NCBI GenBank assembly: GCA_965197765.1
Contig: OZ240225.1
Span: 1,798,001-1,862,000, forward strand
Source of the DNA: Bin127 sp965197765
GTDB taxonomy: Bacteria > Chloroflexota > Dehalococcoidia > Lucifugimonadales > Lucifugimonadaceae
Direction: 5' to 3'
Length of the DNA stretch: 64,000 nucleotides
The notes under the pieces were generated by a model that saw only the letters and a program-made list of their open reading frames with translations, searched no databases and was not told the DNA's origin. The translations under genes were made by a program, and so were the position numbers. This document shows positions 44,764-53,833 of the stretch, piece by piece (position 1 is the stretch's first letter; each line of letters opens with the position of its first letter).

Positions 44764-45713
44764 TTACAGCTCGTGTGAAGTGATTAGCAACTCGTACATC
44801 ACCGCGTGGTGAGTATTCTTCATGGCGACCTTAGCGATATGGAAACCGTGCTGTTGTGCCATACCGATCACCTCGGCATTCTCGTCGTAAGTCATCATGA
44901 ACTGACCCTGAACCGCGGACATCCGTGCGAACAAACGTTCGTGATCGATTTCGTTGTAGGTGTACAGACGCCGCCCGGCGCGTTTACCTGCGGCAGTATA
45001 GGGGGGATCGATGAAGAAAACGGCAGACCGGTTGTCCTTGCAGAGTTCCACTAGCGAGATGCCGTCACCTTCAACGAATTCGATGCGCTCAGCAAACTGC
45101 CCAATAGCGCGAATCCTCGAGGCGAGCGTCTTAGCGTACCAGCGGGAAGAGACTCCAGCGCCGTTCTCACCCTTTTTCATCATCGAAGCACCCTTAGCGA
45201 TGATCCCGCCCCGATTGACACGATTCCTTAGAAGTGTCCGGAACGCGGTATCAACATCGGATGGAGAGCCGGCGGCAAACTCGTCGCGAACATTTTCGGG
45301 CGTTGGGCTAAAACTCTCCACGCGCTACGCAAGCTCCTCTGCATCATTCAGTATGCACATCCACAGATTCGACAAATCCGGGTCTTTCTCGCATAGAACC
45401 GCACGTTCTACGTACCCCTCCATAACGGCTGTCAACGATGCGACTGCACCGCCAGCGAAGGGTTCAACAAAGACTTCCGGCTGTGATTCGAGTCCAAGTA
45501 GCCAATGCGAATTTCGGGAATGAGCCATGTTTTGCCGCCTGGGTATCGGAGCGGGCTACGTTGAGGAACTGAGGCTACATTAACGACTTTGTCGGAAAGG
45601 ACGGGTATGGAACATGAGCGTTGCGAAACCCCGCGATCTTCAGCGGTTGCGTCGGCGCCGACAAACGCCGACCGTGCGTTGGGTTCGCGGCGTTTCGTGG
45701 AGTGTAATGTCAT
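44764..45713 (-). pseudogene. D12-class adenine methyltransferase, decayed second copy
   Basis: From the ATG at 45713 the frame matches the intact enzyme through PLRYPGGKTWLIPEIR. A one-base deletion near 45510 then shifts to the frame reading HWLLGLESQPEVFVEPFAGG. At 45325 a TAG interrupts EELA-stop-RVESF where the intact protein has Gln (LAQRIENF), consistent with CAG to TAG. Beyond it the frame continues with the rest of the domain, including DPPYTAAGKRAGRRLY and the same HELL-type end. Motif IV is preserved and most substitutions are conservative, so the decay is recent. Confidence 0.92.
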
Positions 45714-46033
45714 TTTGTTCGGGGTTGAATTTTGATCGCGGTGGCCTTGCAGAGCTTGGCAGTTCCTTTACTTTATCGGTAATCGAAAGCTGGAATTCGG
45801 CGAGTGGCGGAGCGTTACGCGAAACACCCTTTTGGGAAACTCGATGTCCGCCTACCAGGTTTGGCGAGTACCTTAAGCGTCAATTTTCGGTTACGGCGCT
45901 CGAAACACTCTCCTATGTCATGCGGCTACAGTTACCGACACGCCCAGATTGGTCGCCACCAACGGCAATGTCAGCACTGAAATCTCAACTCTGCAGCGAG
46001 CGAATTTGACATCATCCCGCCCATGAGGTCTAC
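45714..46033. other. intergenic region
   Basis: About 320 bases between the decayed methyltransferase and the glyoxalase-like gene. The plus-strand open frame at 45614-46009 overlaps the pseudogene start and has no homology I recognise. No structured element was seen. Confidence 0.4.
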
Positions 46034-46435
46034 TCACTCAATCCAAAAATGAGGATTCCAAGCAATCTCCCACAAGTAGCCCTCCGGGTCAGCAAAGTAA
46101 CCGGAGTAACCGCCCCAGAACGTCTCCTCGCCTGGCTTCACCAGCGTAGCGCCGGCGGCAACGGCAACACCCAGCAGCGTGTCCACCTCTTCCCGTGTGC
46201 GGACATTGTGAGCCAAGGTCACCCCAGAAAACCCACTTCCCTCCGTTGCGATGCCGATGTCGGCCGCCAAGGCTTCTCGAGGGTACAACGCCAACCACGT
46301 GCCCCGATTCTGGAAAAAGGCGATCGACTCGGTGTTCTCGTCAAAGAGAGGTAGCCCCAATCCGTCGCGATAAAACTCCACCGAACGGGGGAGGTCGGTG
46401 ACGCCAAGAGTGATGATGCTTATGCGCGGTTCCAT
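46034..46435 (-). CDS. VOC-superfamily (glyoxalase/bleomycin-resistance fold) protein
   Basis: 133 residues with two beta-alpha-beta-beta-beta repeats. The start reads ISIITLGVTDLPRSVEFYRDGLGLPL and the end GYSGYFADPEGYLWEIAWNP, both standard VOC signatures. The metal-ligand Glu of the second repeat is present in YLWEIAWN. Relatives are lactoylglutathione lyases, ring-cleavage dioxygenases and resistance proteins, and most single-domain members remain unassigned. It is on the same strand as, and 100 bases downstream of, xylulokinase. Confidence 0.9.
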   Translation of the reverse strand: MEPRISIITLGVTDLPRSVEFYRDGLGLPLFDENTESIAFFQNRGTWLALYPREALAADIGIATEGSGFSGVTLAHNVRTREEVDTLLGVAVAAGATLVKPGEETFWGGYSGYFADPEGYLWEIAWNPHFWIE

Positions 46436-46551
46436 ACGATTCCTTCCTCATCCATCAATGACGTCAAAAAGCTATCCCTTCGGATGCCCATCCATCACGC
46501 GCATTACGCGGCGCCAAAATAGCACTTCTGATCTTGGTCGAAAGCAACAAC

Positions 46552-48063
46552 TCAGGACGTCGAGTTCTGCGCCTGCTCCGCGAAGTGGTCCTTCAGCCGC
46601 GGGTAGAGATTTCGGTAACGCTCATACGCCAGACCATACGCACCGGCAGTTTCGGACCTAGGATCGATACGGTCCACCGGGCGAATCCACGCATGACATG
46701 CCTCCTTGACGGATCCGTAGTCACCGGAGCCAACCGCCGCCAACACCGCCGCACCGTACGGCGCGCCGCCAGACGGCCCTACGGTAACCACCGGCACGCC
46801 AAGCACATCGGCCTGCATCTGCCGCCAGAACACGCTCCGAGCTCCGCCGCCAACTGCCACCGACTCCGTGGCATCAATTCCTAGTCGCCGCATCAACTCC
46901 AAAGAATCGCGCAGCGCGTAGGTTACCCCCTCCATCACGGCGCGCACCAGGTGTCCGCGCTCATGTCCCGCGTGAATGCCGACGAAGACTCCTCGCGCGT
47001 TCGAATCGGCGTGCGGCGTGCGCTCCCCGGTCAGATACGGCAAGAATGTCAGCCCATCCGATCCCGCTGCAGAATTAGCAGCCTCGGCCGTAAGTTCGTC
47101 GTACGAGGGCCCTGCTCCTTCAGGTCCCAGCAACGCACGCCTTAACCATGCAAGTGCAGCACCCGCGGACAAGACGACTCCCATCAAGTACCACATATCT
47201 GCAATGGCGTGATTGAACGAATGGATCCGCATTCCAGGATCGACATGCGGATTTTCAATAGGCGCCACCACCGCGCCAGATGTTCCAATCGAGGTCTGCA
47301 TCGCCCCCTGCTGCACAACGCCAGAACCGACCGCGGCCGCGGCGTTGTCTGCACCTCCCCCGACTACCGGCGTGCCATGTCGCAGGCCCAACGCATCCGC
47401 CGCATCCGCTGTGAGTCCTCCAGTCACCTCGGCGGAACCTCTCACCGACGGCAGTATCGCCGGATCAAGCTCCAGCGCACTCACCATTTCATCCGACCAG
47501 CAACTCCGTCTAATGTCGAAGAGCAACGTGCCCGCCGCATCCGATGGCTCCATCGCCTTCTCGCCAGTCATCAACAACCGCACGTAATCCTTAGGCAGCA
47601 ATACCGTACGCACCCGCTCAAAAACCCTCGGTTCCTCGTCGCGTACCCACAACAGCTTCGGTGCCGTGAAACCCTCGAGGGCGGGATTGCCTACCAACCG
47701 CCGCAAACCCTCTTCGCCGACTCTCTCGGTGATGAAGCGACATTGGGCGGTGGTGCGAACATCGTTCCACAACATAGCCGGGCGCAACACCTGGTCCGCC
47801 TCGTCCAGCAACACCGAGCTGTGCATCTGGCCTGACAGCCCGATCGACGCGACCTCATTCACCCCGGCTTTGGCGCACGCGGCGCGAACCGCATCTATCG
47901 TGCCCTGCCACCAGTCGGACGGATTTTGCTCCGACCATCCGGGCTGCGGTACCGATAGCTCTTGCAGCGCTTCTGCCTCTCCGACAACCGATCCAGAATC
48001 ATCCACCACGAGCGCCTTTACCGCTGTTGTGCCAACGTCTATTCCAAGATAATGCTGCGGCAT
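46552..48063 (-). CDS. xylB: xylulokinase
   Basis: 503 residues from the ATG at 48063, which is preceded by GGAGGGGAG; an open extension to 48165 merely translates a dispersed palindrome. FGGY-kinase features are complete: the phosphate-1 loop YLGIDVGTTAVKALVVDDSG, the substrate block GLSGQMHSSVLLDE with the xylulose-type Met-His pair, AMLWNDVRT, and the catalytic Asp in GGGADNAAAAVG. The C-terminal GGGARSVFWRQMQADVLGVPV is also characteristic. It phosphorylates D-xylulose to feed the pentose phosphate pathway. No xylose isomerase is in the window; a UxuA-like gene lies 1.3 kb away. Confidence 0.95.
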   Translation of the reverse strand: MPQHYLGIDVGTTAVKALVVDDSGSVVGEAEALQELSVPQPGWSEQNPSDWWQGTIDAVRAACAKAGVNEVASIGLSGQMHSSVLLDEADQVLRPAMLWNDVRTTAQCRFITERVGEEGLRRLVGNPALEGFTAPKLLWVRDEEPRVFERVRTVLLPKDYVRLLMTGEKAMEPSDAAGTLLFDIRRSCWSDEMVSALELDPAILPSVRGSAEVTGGLTADAADALGLRHGTPVVGGGADNAAAAVGSGVVQQGAMQTSIGTSGAVVAPIENPHVDPGMRIHSFNHAIADMWYLMGVVLSAGAALAWLRRALLGPEGAGPSYDELTAEAANSAAGSDGLTFLPYLTGERTPHADSNARGVFVGIHAGHERGHLVRAVMEGVTYALRDSLELMRRLGIDATESVAVGGGARSVFWRQMQADVLGVPVVTVGPSGGAPYGAAVLAAVGSGDYGSVKEACHAWIRPVDRIDPRSETAGAYGLAYERYRNLYPRLKDHFAEQAQNSTS

Positions 48064-48100
48064 GATTCTCCCCTCCAAAGGCGGGTGCCCGAGTACCATC

Positions 48101-48120
48101 ATTCCGGCGAAGGCCGGAAT
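48101..48120. repeat. 20-bp dispersed palindrome, copy 1
   Basis: ATTCCGGC-GAAG-GCCGGAAT, followed by CCAG. Its translation in one frame gives the familiar WIPAFAGM string seen in many genomes as a repeat. A second copy with a compensating change lies at 60826-60845. Confidence 0.85.
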
Positions 48121-48159
48121 CCAGTCAACGAATATCTTAGACCGCGTACAGTTCAGCGA

Positions 48160-48258
48160 CCACACTAAAGGAATAACGTCATCAGCGTGGGAACCAAGTT
48201 AGGAACGCGCCACGAAACGGATATTAAGGCGACCGTGAAAGTTGGTGTTCTTGCTAAA
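48160..48258 (+). pseudogene. stub of a duplicated UxuA-like gene start
   Basis: The stretch aligns with the region around the start of the intact gene at 49346. It includes the AAAGGRA ribosome-site area, ACGTCAT, and codons giving VGTKLGTRHETDIKA against VGTQFGARHETDIRQ in the intact copy. The start codon ATG has become ATC. Similarity fades after about 25 codons. It is a leftover of a tandem duplication or of gene replacement. Confidence 0.75.
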
Positions 48259-48286
48259 CTGCGGTCATCGCTTGCAGCCGTGAATC

Positions 48287-49264
48287 ATGATTCAAGCAGC
48301 TCAGAGCCCGTCCAAGATGGATTCGTCTGCGGTTCAATTCCTACGTAACGCGACATCAGGATTCAACCGCTGGTGGGTATGGATTGTCGGCATTGTTTCA
48401 ATCGTCGTCATATGGATGGGGATAGGAGCAATCCCGAGTCTCGCATCTTGCGAATTTGTGAAATCAGCGAATCTCGTCGATTTCACTTGTGACGACTCGA
48501 TAATCGAAGGCACCTCAACGTTGCCTGCTTTTGTTCTGAGTATGTACGGCTTCGTATTAGCCATGATTGGCATCTGGATTGTCGTAAAGCTGCTACATAA
48601 AAAGCCACTAACAGCGATGCTCACGGCCAGACCGCGATTCGATTACAACCGTGTACTTTTCGCGATGTTGGTGGGATTAGTGGTTTTCGGGACGCCCACA
48701 TTGCTTCTTGCGGCCCTTGGTTCGGAAGTAATAGTGTTTCAGTCGCCCGACGCATGGGAATACACCACCTTCTTCATGTTCGCGGTTGTTCTGATCGCCT
48801 TTCAAGCCGGCTTCGAAGAGGTGTTCTTCCGCGGATACCTGATGCAGGGATTTGCATTGCTCACCCGCAACAAAGTTACCCTTGCCCTCGCGACGGCGAT
48901 TGTTTTCGCCCTCCCGCATCTACCAAACCCAGAACCTTGGGAGTACGGGGTCGTACCTTACGTCGCCCAAATCATGTCGTTAGGCGTACTTTTCGCTCTG
49001 CTGACGTTGCTCGACGGCGGAATCGAACTAGCTGCGGGAATCCACGTGATCAACAATCTTGTCTACACCCTTTTAGCGACCACTTCGGTTTCGGCGATTC
49101 AAACGCCTGCTTTGTTTTTGGTCGACATAGACCAATATCAACTGATCCCGGACATTCTCGTCCTATGGTTGACGTTCGCAATTGTCCTGGCCATCCTCAA
49201 TCGCAAGTACAAGTGGTTCAGTTACAGGCAACTAGCTACATCTCTGAAGCGTCACCGAGATTGA
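48287..49264 (+). CDS. CPBP-family intramembrane metalloprotease
   Basis: 325 residues with about eight membrane segments. The Abi/CPBP motifs are visible: motif 1 is FEEVFFRGYLMQG (Glu-Glu and Arg), motif 2 the His in FALPHLPN, and motif 3 GIHVINNL with a further His and Asn. Members are related to eukaryotic Rce1 prenyl proteases and include bacteriocin-immunity proteins. A cysteine-containing extracytoplasmic loop (SCEFVKSANLVDFTC) lies between the first two helices and could form a disulfide. It stands between the UxuA-like stub and the intact gene. Confidence 0.9.
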   Translation: MIQAAQSPSKMDSSAVQFLRNATSGFNRWWVWIVGIVSIVVIWMGIGAIPSLASCEFVKSANLVDFTCDDSIIEGTSTLPAFVLSMYGFVLAMIGIWIVVKLLHKKPLTAMLTARPRFDYNRVLFAMLVGLVVFGTPTLLLAALGSEVIVFQSPDAWEYTTFFMFAVVLIAFQAGFEEVFFRGYLMQGFALLTRNKVTLALATAIVFALPHLPNPEPWEYGVVPYVAQIMSLGVLFALLTLLDGGIELAAGIHVINNLVYTLLATTSVSAIQTPALFLVDIDQYQLIPDILVLWLTFAIVLAILNRKYKWFSYRQLATSLKRHRD

Positions 49265-49345
49265 GCGACTGTACGGGTCGAGCGGATTCAGTGCGAATAT
49301 CATTGACCGTGTTCGATCGAACAACCACCAAAAGGGAGTCACGTC

Positions 49346-50329
49346 ATGTATGTGGGTACGCAATTCGGCGCGCGCCATGAAACGGATATCCGGCAGCTGG
49401 CGCAGTTAGGCGTCGAGCACGTCGACGTACCACTCAAGGAGCATTGGACCGAGTGGACCGTCGACCTCTTGACGTCGTACCGGGAGAAATACGCCAAGTA
49501 TGGGATCAACGTCGAGACCATACACTCGCCCCTCGGTTCCAGAGATGCGTTCACCAACGACATGTCTTATCTCTTCCTCGGCCCCAGCGACGAGAAGGAG
49601 CGGGAGTTGGACAGCTTGTGCGAGATCATCCGCATGGCGTCGGAGGCTGGACTAAGAGGACTGCTCTACAACATCACCATCCTCGGACACCTCCGCACGC
49701 CACCACGCCACGGCCGCGGCGGCGCAACCCTCTCGTCATTCAACTACGCCGACCTCGACCAATCTCTACCCGAGTTTGAAGGCGGGGCGGCCGACGCGGA
49801 CACGATGTGGGAGCGCATCGACTACTTCCTGTCGCGCATCGTGCCCGTGGCGGAAGAGTACAAAGTGCAGATGGCATGTCACCCGCAAGACCCTGGCATC
49901 AAAGACAACGAATATCGCGGAGTAGCACGGGTGATGGGCACCGTCGAAGGTCTCAAGAAATTCGAGGCAATGCACGAAAGCCCATACCACGGTTTCAACT
50001 TTTGCCAAGGCACCGTCTCCGAAATGCTCGAAAAACCGGGCGAGGAGATCTACGACGTCATCCGATACTTCGGCAGTCGCAAGAAAATCTTCAACGTCCA
50101 CTTCCGCAACATCAAGGGCGGCGTTCTCGACTTCATAGAAGTCTTCCCGGACGAGGGTGATATCGACATGCTCAAAGCCGCACGCACCTACAAAGAAGTC
50201 GACTACCCCTACATGCTCATGCCCGACCACGTCCCCGGTATCGACGGCGATGAAGCCCACCAAGTCGGCTTTGCATACTGCTACGGCTACATCCATGCCA
50301 TCATCCAAGCAGTGAACTCCGAGGCATAA
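49346..50329 (+). CDS. mannonate dehydratase (UxuA)-like TIM-barrel enzyme
   Basis: 327 residues with AAAGGGAGT upstream. The fold is the xylose isomerase-like barrel. The region FNVHFRNIKGG, followed by FIEVFPDEGDIDMLKAAR and the end MLMPDHVPGIDGD, matches UxuA, which dehydrates D-mannonate to 2-keto-3-deoxygluconate. The usual metal-binding residues, including a Cys in NFCQGT and the His of VHFRN and PDHVP, are present. The protein is shorter than typical UxuA (about 350-390), so a related sugar-acid dehydratase or epimerase is possible. Xylulokinase nearby suggests a sugar-acid catabolic locus. Confidence 0.84.
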   Translation: MYVGTQFGARHETDIRQLAQLGVEHVDVPLKEHWTEWTVDLLTSYREKYAKYGINVETIHSPLGSRDAFTNDMSYLFLGPSDEKERELDSLCEIIRMASEAGLRGLLYNITILGHLRTPPRHGRGGATLSSFNYADLDQSLPEFEGGAADADTMWERIDYFLSRIVPVAEEYKVQMACHPQDPGIKDNEYRGVARVMGTVEGLKKFEAMHESPYHGFNFCQGTVSEMLEKPGEEIYDVIRYFGSRKKIFNVHFRNIKGGVLDFIEVFPDEGDIDMLKAARTYKEVDYPYMLMPDHVPGIDGDEAHQVGFAYCYGYIHAIIQAVNSEA

Positions 50330-50365
50330 AACCCGCCTCCTTGATCATCATGTGAGTAGTGTTTC

Positions 50366-51571
50366 GTGATCAGCATGAACGAAGTTGACCTGCATAGTTC
50401 TCAGTATCAAGCTATCGTTGGCGATTTGGCGAAGATCGTCAACGAGGCTAGGGATTCTGCCGCCCGTTCGGTGAACGCCGCCATGACGGCCGCGTATTGG
50501 TTGATAGGGCATCGCATCGTAGAGCTGGAGCAATCCGGGGATGCACGGGCGGAGTACGGCACTGCGTTAATCGAAAGACTTGCGACAGATTTGACACGGC
50601 GATTTGGACGCGGCTTCTCGCGTCAGAACATCCAGAATATGCGCTTGTTCTACCTCTCGTACCCACCTGAGCAGATTAGCCAGACAGCGTCTGGCAAATT
50701 TAACCTAAGCTCTCGACTACTGTTTCGCCAGACGCCGTCTGGCGAATCGGTTATTAACCCCGGTGATGTGGCCCTCGGCGACCTCCTATCTGCCTTTCCG
50801 CTGCCATGGTCCGCCTACGTTCGATTGCTGTCGATCAAGAACATCCAAGCCCGCGACTTCTATGAAGCCGAGGTCCTCCGGGGTGGGTGGTCGATCCGGC
50901 AACTCAACCGCCAGATCAATTCACAGTTCTACGAGCGCACCGCTCTGTCGAAGGACAAGGTTGCCATCTTGGCGAGGGAAGGAAAACCCCGTCCCGAAGA
51001 CGTGGTACTGCCAGAGGATGAGATCAAAGACCCGTTCGTCCTCGAATTTCTCGACCTCAAGGACGAGTATTCAGAAAGCGATCTTGAAGAAGCCCTTATC
51101 CGCCATCTGGGGACCTTCCTGTTGGAATTGGGCGATGACTTTTGCTTCATCGGCAGGCAAAAACGCCTACGCGTCGGCCACCAATGGTACCGCGTGGATC
51201 TGTTGTTCTTTCACCGCCGATTGCGGAGTCTGGTGGTCGTCGATTTGAAGATCGGTAGCTTCACTCACGCCGATGCTGGTCAGATGCACTTCTACCTGAA
51301 CTATGCCCGAGAACATTGGTTGCGAGAGGACGAGAACCCACCCGTAGGACTCATTCTCTGCTCTGAAAAAGACGAGGCAATAGCCCAATATGCACTGGGA
51401 GGGCTTCCAAACACAGTGATGGCTGCGGAATACCGCGTCACCTTGCCCGACGAGGATCTCCTGGCTGATGAACTTGACCGAACGCGACAGGCAATAGAGT
51501 TGCGCGCATCGGCTACTTCGCCAGCGCTGACCGCCAACGCTGAGATTTCAGTCAAGCCACCGCAGCCGTGA
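50366..51571 (+). CDS. DUF1016/YhcG-family PD-(D/E)xK nuclease
   Basis: 401 residues starting at a GTG, with an ATG three codons later. The N-terminal DUF1016_N part reads ARSVNAAMTAAYWLIGHRIVELEQ and RFGRGFSRQNIQNMRLFYL. The C-terminal nuclease has LELGDDFCFIGRQKRLRVG, then YRVDLLFFHRRLRSLVVVDLKIGSF, with the catalytic Asp and DLK. The family is linked to restriction-modification and mobile DNA, and is thought to process or bind branched DNA. Between the two domains lies an insert bounded by two palindromes (QTASGKFN...RQTPSGES), a known variable place in this family. It stands alone, without an adjacent methylase. Confidence 0.92.
   Translation: MISMNEVDLHSSQYQAIVGDLAKIVNEARDSAARSVNAAMTAAYWLIGHRIVELEQSGDARAEYGTALIERLATDLTRRFGRGFSRQNIQNMRLFYLSYPPEQISQTASGKFNLSSRLLFRQTPSGESVINPGDVALGDLLSAFPLPWSAYVRLLSIKNIQARDFYEAEVLRGGWSIRQLNRQINSQFYERTALSKDKVAILAREGKPRPEDVVLPEDEIKDPFVLEFLDLKDEYSESDLEEALIRHLGTFLLELGDDFCFIGRQKRLRVGHQWYRVDLLFFHRRLRSLVVVDLKIGSFTHADAGQMHFYLNYAREHWLREDENPPVGLILCSEKDEAIAQYALGGLPNTVMAAEYRVTLPDEDLLADELDRTRQAIELRASATSPALTANAEISVKPPQP
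50679..50746. repeat. pair of palindromes inside the DUF1016 gene
   Basis: GCCAGAC-AGC-GTCTGGC (50679-50695) and TTCGCCAGAC-GCC-GTCTGGCGAA (50724-50746) lie 28 bases apart within the coding sequence. They encode the QTASGK and RQTPSGE peptides. Both are near-identical and in frame. Confidence 0.85.
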
Positions 51572-51677
51572 GCGACGCCTCCGCAAAACCTATGATTAAC
51601 ATAATTGGCAACGCTGAGTGATGCTAGTCAGCGTAGAAGAATCGCCACCAACACATACCAAATTAACCACACAGACC

Positions 51678-52148
51678 ATGCAAAGCAAAGCAAAAACCGC
51701 AGAAGAATACCTCGCCGAGCTTGACGACGAACGGCGGAAGCAACTCTCCATCGTCCGCAACGTCGTTCTAGAAAACCTCCCAGACGGCTACGCGGAGATG
51801 ATGCTGTTCGGCATGATCACCTACATCGTCCCCTTGAGCACATTGGCAGATACCTACAACGGCCAACCACTCATGTACGCCGCCCTAGCCTCGCAGAAGC
51901 GCCACATGGCCGTCTACCTGACAAACGTCTACGGTGACGGATCCGTCGAAAAGTGGTTCCGAGAGCGATACCTAGCCACCGGCAAACGCCTTGACATGGG
52001 CAAATCCTGCGTCCGCTTCCGCAAACTTGACGACCTGCCGCTGGAACTAGTCGGCGAAGCCATCGCCAAAACCCCCATCGACGAGTTTATCGAGGTCTAC
52101 AAGGCGTCACGATCACCGCAAAAACGCAAGAAACAGGCATCGCGTTAG
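51678..52148 (+). CDS. DUF1801-family protein
   Basis: 156 residues from the ATG at 51678; earlier in-frame starts at 51618 are outside the family. The domain begins KTAEEYLAELDDERRKQLSIVRNVVLENLPDG and continues EMMLFGMITYIVP, HMAVYLTNVYG, and CVRFRKLDDLPLELVGEAI, a standard DUF1801/YdhG fold related to iron-sulfur or frataxin-like small domains. The basic tail RSPQKRKKQASR could bind nucleic acid. Function is unknown. It lies 106 bases after the DUF1016 gene and has no clear partner. Confidence 0.88.
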   Translation: MQSKAKTAEEYLAELDDERRKQLSIVRNVVLENLPDGYAEMMLFGMITYIVPLSTLADTYNGQPLMYAALASQKRHMAVYLTNVYGDGSVEKWFRERYLATGKRLDMGKSCVRFRKLDDLPLELVGEAIAKTPIDEFIEVYKASRSPQKRKKQASR

Positions 52149-52425
52149 GGTCGCACGCCACGCGGTCATCCCGGCATCTCCGGAAGCACAACCACCTGGG
52201 AACCGGTACCTCCGACGGCGTAACCAATCAGTCGTTAGCCAGCTCGAACTTTTATCCGGCAGACCCGGCAGGTGCACCGGCGATTGGACGTTCCGAATCG
52301 CTCGGATCCGGATAGAACTGGGCGCAATAGTACCGGTACGGCATTATCTCGCCGTCGGAACGGCAGAGGCGCGGGCGGGATCGGTACAGTTTGCTTCTCC
52401 AGATGATTACATCCTGCCAAACGTC

Positions 52426-53784
52426 ATGGTGTTGCATAGCGGCCTTAAAGATGTTCATGATGGGCGCGCGGAGTCGATTATTGACTTGGCTCTAGGACGA
52501 TTGGTCGACCTAGAGATTCTGGACCACCGCGAAGATGACTACTGGATTCTGTCTAGTAAAGCGTGGCAGTCGGAAGCATTCGCCGGTTCACAAGACGACA
52601 CTGCGGTTCAGTTCGTCGAGGCGCGCATCGCCAATGTGATCTTCAACAACGAGATCCCTGAACCGAGAGACATCATCATTATTACCCTCATCAATACTTG
52701 CGATGTCTTTCGCTTCATATTCGTACTCGATGAGGATTCAGAGGGGCGTATCGAGCTCATCTGCAAAATGGATTTGATCGGGCGATCGATCGGTGCGGCC
52801 GTCGCCGGAAACCTCGTCGACCCTATGCTTCGACGTCCTTCGCTTTCCAAGCAGATTCCAGTTGTCCAGCTACGTCAAATACTGCTAAATCCACATGTTC
52901 GCGACGGCAACACGCCTGCGCTGTCTGCGGATTTAGTCGAACAATACGGACCGGTTTTTCGAAAGAACCCATGGTTTTTTGGGGCGGTTCCGAGACAAAT
53001 TACTGGGTGCATCGGCATGGGCGCAACTACCTGAGAGCGCCGAACTGCTGGATCGAGTCCAGAACGTCCACACCCCTGCCCAACGCGCTGATTGCCCGCG
53101 GGATCTTGCGGATGACCTGCTGAGCCTGCATGCCAGCGATCCGCAGTTCCTCCCGGAATCCAACCTACGCTTCGCTCTTTCGGCGCCGCTCATCGCCAGC
53201 GTATACCTTGGTGATGCTCTTAGCTTCCCGTCTACGCCATGGCGTCGCAACCAGAGTTTTACAACCGAATTCGCAGCGAAGCAGATGCCTTGTTCGATAA
53301 CCGCGACCCGAGTCGCGAGCAATTCACCCCAGAATCGACCGACGTCACTCGTCGTTTCCTCATGGAGTGCCTGAGGCTTTACGCGATTGTCCCGATGTCG
53401 GTCCGAAACGTCATGAATACGTGTTTGGTCGAGGGATACGAGTTGCCGGAAGGAGTGCAAGTCTTTATCGCCCAGTCAGCCGCACATCACATGGAAGATG
53501 TATTTCCTGACCCCAAAAATTCGATATCGACCGCTATTTGCCTCCCCGCAATGAGCATCACAGCCCCGGATACGCCCCCTTCGGCCTCGGCACACACACG
53601 TGTCTCGGCTCCGCGGTGGATGGAACTTCAACTGGTCATCAACCTGATGATGATCGCGCACCACTTCACGCTTGATGTGGCCCCCGCTAACTACAAGCTC
53701 AAGATCAACCTGTTTCCGTCGCTTTCGCTAAGCAAGAAGCTGAAGTTGGCCGTCGCCGAGCAAAGGCGCGAAATAAACGTCTAA
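52426..53784 (+). pseudogene. decayed GPP34-cytochrome P450 fusion gene
   Basis: The first frame (52426-53034) gives a GPP34/Golgi-phosphoprotein-3 domain: PEPRDIIIITLINTCDVFRF, ELICKMDLIGRSIGAAV. It then runs into a P450-like start (EQYGPVFRKNPWFF). The reading shifts to another frame near 52980 (LLSLHASDPQFLPESNLRFALSAP) and again near 53240 (the I-helix and ExxR region in VTRRFLMECLRLYAIVP, then VFIAQSAAHHMEDVFPDP). Another shift near 53520 exposes FDIDRYLPPRN and the heme loop APFGLGTHTCLGS in a third frame, and it returns to RWMELQLVINLMMIAHHF. At least four frame changes in one domain make it a pseudogene, still recognisable end to end. Confidence 0.88.
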
Positions 53785-53833
53785 ACCGCCACCATATCCG
53801 TCGGCCGGTATCACCTCTCCACTCGCTCGCCGT

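Noticed and set aside
45614..46009. 131-residue plus-strand frame
   Set aside because: It overlaps the start of a clear methylase pseudogene on the other strand and has no family.
52235..52458. Small minus-strand frames upstream of the GPP34-P450 relic
   Set aside because: Short, overlapping in two frames, and opposite the likely decayed 5' end of that gene.
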